Of a stretch of DNA of 6,132 bases, positions 5,691-6,132 are shown in pieces. Numbering within the stretch: position 1 is the stretch's first letter; each line of letters opens with the position of its first letter. Source of the DNA: Clostridia bacterium (GTDB lineage Bacteria; Bacillota_A; Clostridia; Oscillospirales; CAG-272); assembly GCA_017626655.1 (NCBI GenBank), contig JAGAIH010000380.1:1-6132 (forward strand), given 5' to 3'. The notes beneath the pieces are model-generated. The model had not been told where the DNA came from, made no database searches, and saw nothing but the letters and a program-made list of their open reading frames with translations. The position numbers and the translations under genes were made by a program.

Positions 5691-6113
5691 TTACAGACCG
5701 AGTGCTTCAAGGGCGTCGCGCAGCTCGTCGGCGTCCTCACCGCCAATGATACGGTCGTACTCCTCGGCAGACCAGATCTCGGCGTAATCACCGCAACCGA
5801 CCACCACCGCGTCCTTGAGGATCTTGGCGTGCTCGATGAGGGTGGTATTCAGAACGACGCGACCCTGGGAGTCGGGCTCCGCGGTCACGGCGTCACGGTA
5901 CAAAAAGCGCAGGATCTTTTCAGACTGCGCGCGGGGCATTTCACGGATGGGGGCGACAAAGGCCTGCCAGCTTTCGAGCGAGTGAACCTTAAGGCAGGAT
6001 TCGCGAATATCTCTTACGATGATAAAAGAAGGCCCCAATTCCTCCCGATGCTTAGCCGGGATGAAAAGTCGCTTCTTTGGGTCGAGTGCGTGCTTGTATT
6101 CGCCGGTCAGCAT
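5691..6113 (-). CDS. mraZ: Transcriptional regulator MraZ
   Basis: First gene of the dcw cluster and its usual transcriptional regulator; a DNA-binding protein that forms rings and binds repeats in its own promoter. The 140 residues contain two SpoVT-AbrB-type halves. The first is marked by DPKKRLFIPAKHR (11-23), the second by DSQGRVVLNTTLIEHA (81-96), matching the DxxGRxxxP..R family signature with changes: KKR replaces KGR in the first, and the usual proline is absent from the second. Length matches the family (about 140-150). ATG 6113 is preceded by AAAGGAGG (6123-6130) with 9 bases between, a strong site. The promoter and MraZ boxes would lie beyond the right edge, which is only 19 bases upstream, so autoregulation cannot be checked here. 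A TAA stop at 5693-5691 precedes rsmH by 3 bases. Confidence 0.96.
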   Translation of the reverse strand: MLTGEYKHALDPKKRLFIPAKHREELGPSFIIVRDIRESCLKVHSLESWQAFVAPIREMPRAQSEKILRFLYRDAVTAEPDSQGRVVLNTTLIEHAKILKDAVVVGCGDYAEIWSAEEYDRIIGGEDADELRDALEALGL

Positions 6114-6122
6114 ACCGCGATT

Positions 6123-6130
6123 CCTCCTTT
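6123..6130 (-). promoter_or_regulatory. Ribosome binding site of mraZ
   Basis: Minus-strand AAAGGAGG, 9 bases before the ATG at 6113. It supports the chosen start of the first cluster gene. Confidence 0.85.
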
Positions 6131-6132
6131 CA

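Overview
The window holds the first part of a bacterial division and cell wall (dcw) cluster, all transcribed from the minus strand. In transcription order (right to left) the genes are mraZ, rsmH (mraW), an FtsL-like membrane protein gene, one class B penicillin-binding protein with C-terminal PASTA domains (SpoVD/FtsI type), and the 5' part of murE, which runs off the left edge. This gene order, the PASTA-bearing transpeptidase directly upstream of murE, and strong AAAGGAGG-type ribosome binding sites point to a Firmicute. The GC-rich coding sequence together with the palindrome-rich intergenic repeats suggests a gut-type Clostridia member (Oscillospirales-like). That placement is an inference; genus cannot be read from this sequence.

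Right part (3592-6132): mraZ and rsmH are 3 bases apart and probably translationally coupled. The ftsL-like gene follows after 71 bases. Its product is odd: a typical FtsL/DivIC body (one membrane helix, a coiled coil and an IEEYASGELGMV-like end) sits behind a cytoplasmic N-terminal region of about 220 residues, far longer than usual.

Centre (815-3591): a 491-base, locally AT-rich non-coding spacer separates ftsL from the PBP gene. It contains a 12-base direct repeat 311 bases apart, imperfect inverted repeats just inside it, and a near-perfect 32-base hairpin. It looks like a small non-autonomous insertion (MITE-like) or a dispersed intergenic repeat.

Left part (1-814): between the PBP and murE genes is a 260-base spacer with a modular array of short GC-rich palindromes. 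The stems vary but are separated by near-constant C(A/T)TC(A/G)T linkers. The last linker supplies the stop codon of the PBP gene.

Functionally, MraZ is the expected regulator of the cluster, RsmH modifies 16S rRNA, and FtsL and the PBP belong to the septal peptidoglycan machinery (or, for a SpoVD-type PBP, spore cortex synthesis). MurE adds the third amino acid of the stem peptide. No tRNA, rRNA, CRISPR array, transposase gene or complete intrinsic terminator with a U-tract was seen. The most interesting items are the two repeat-filled spacers and the extended FtsL-like protein.
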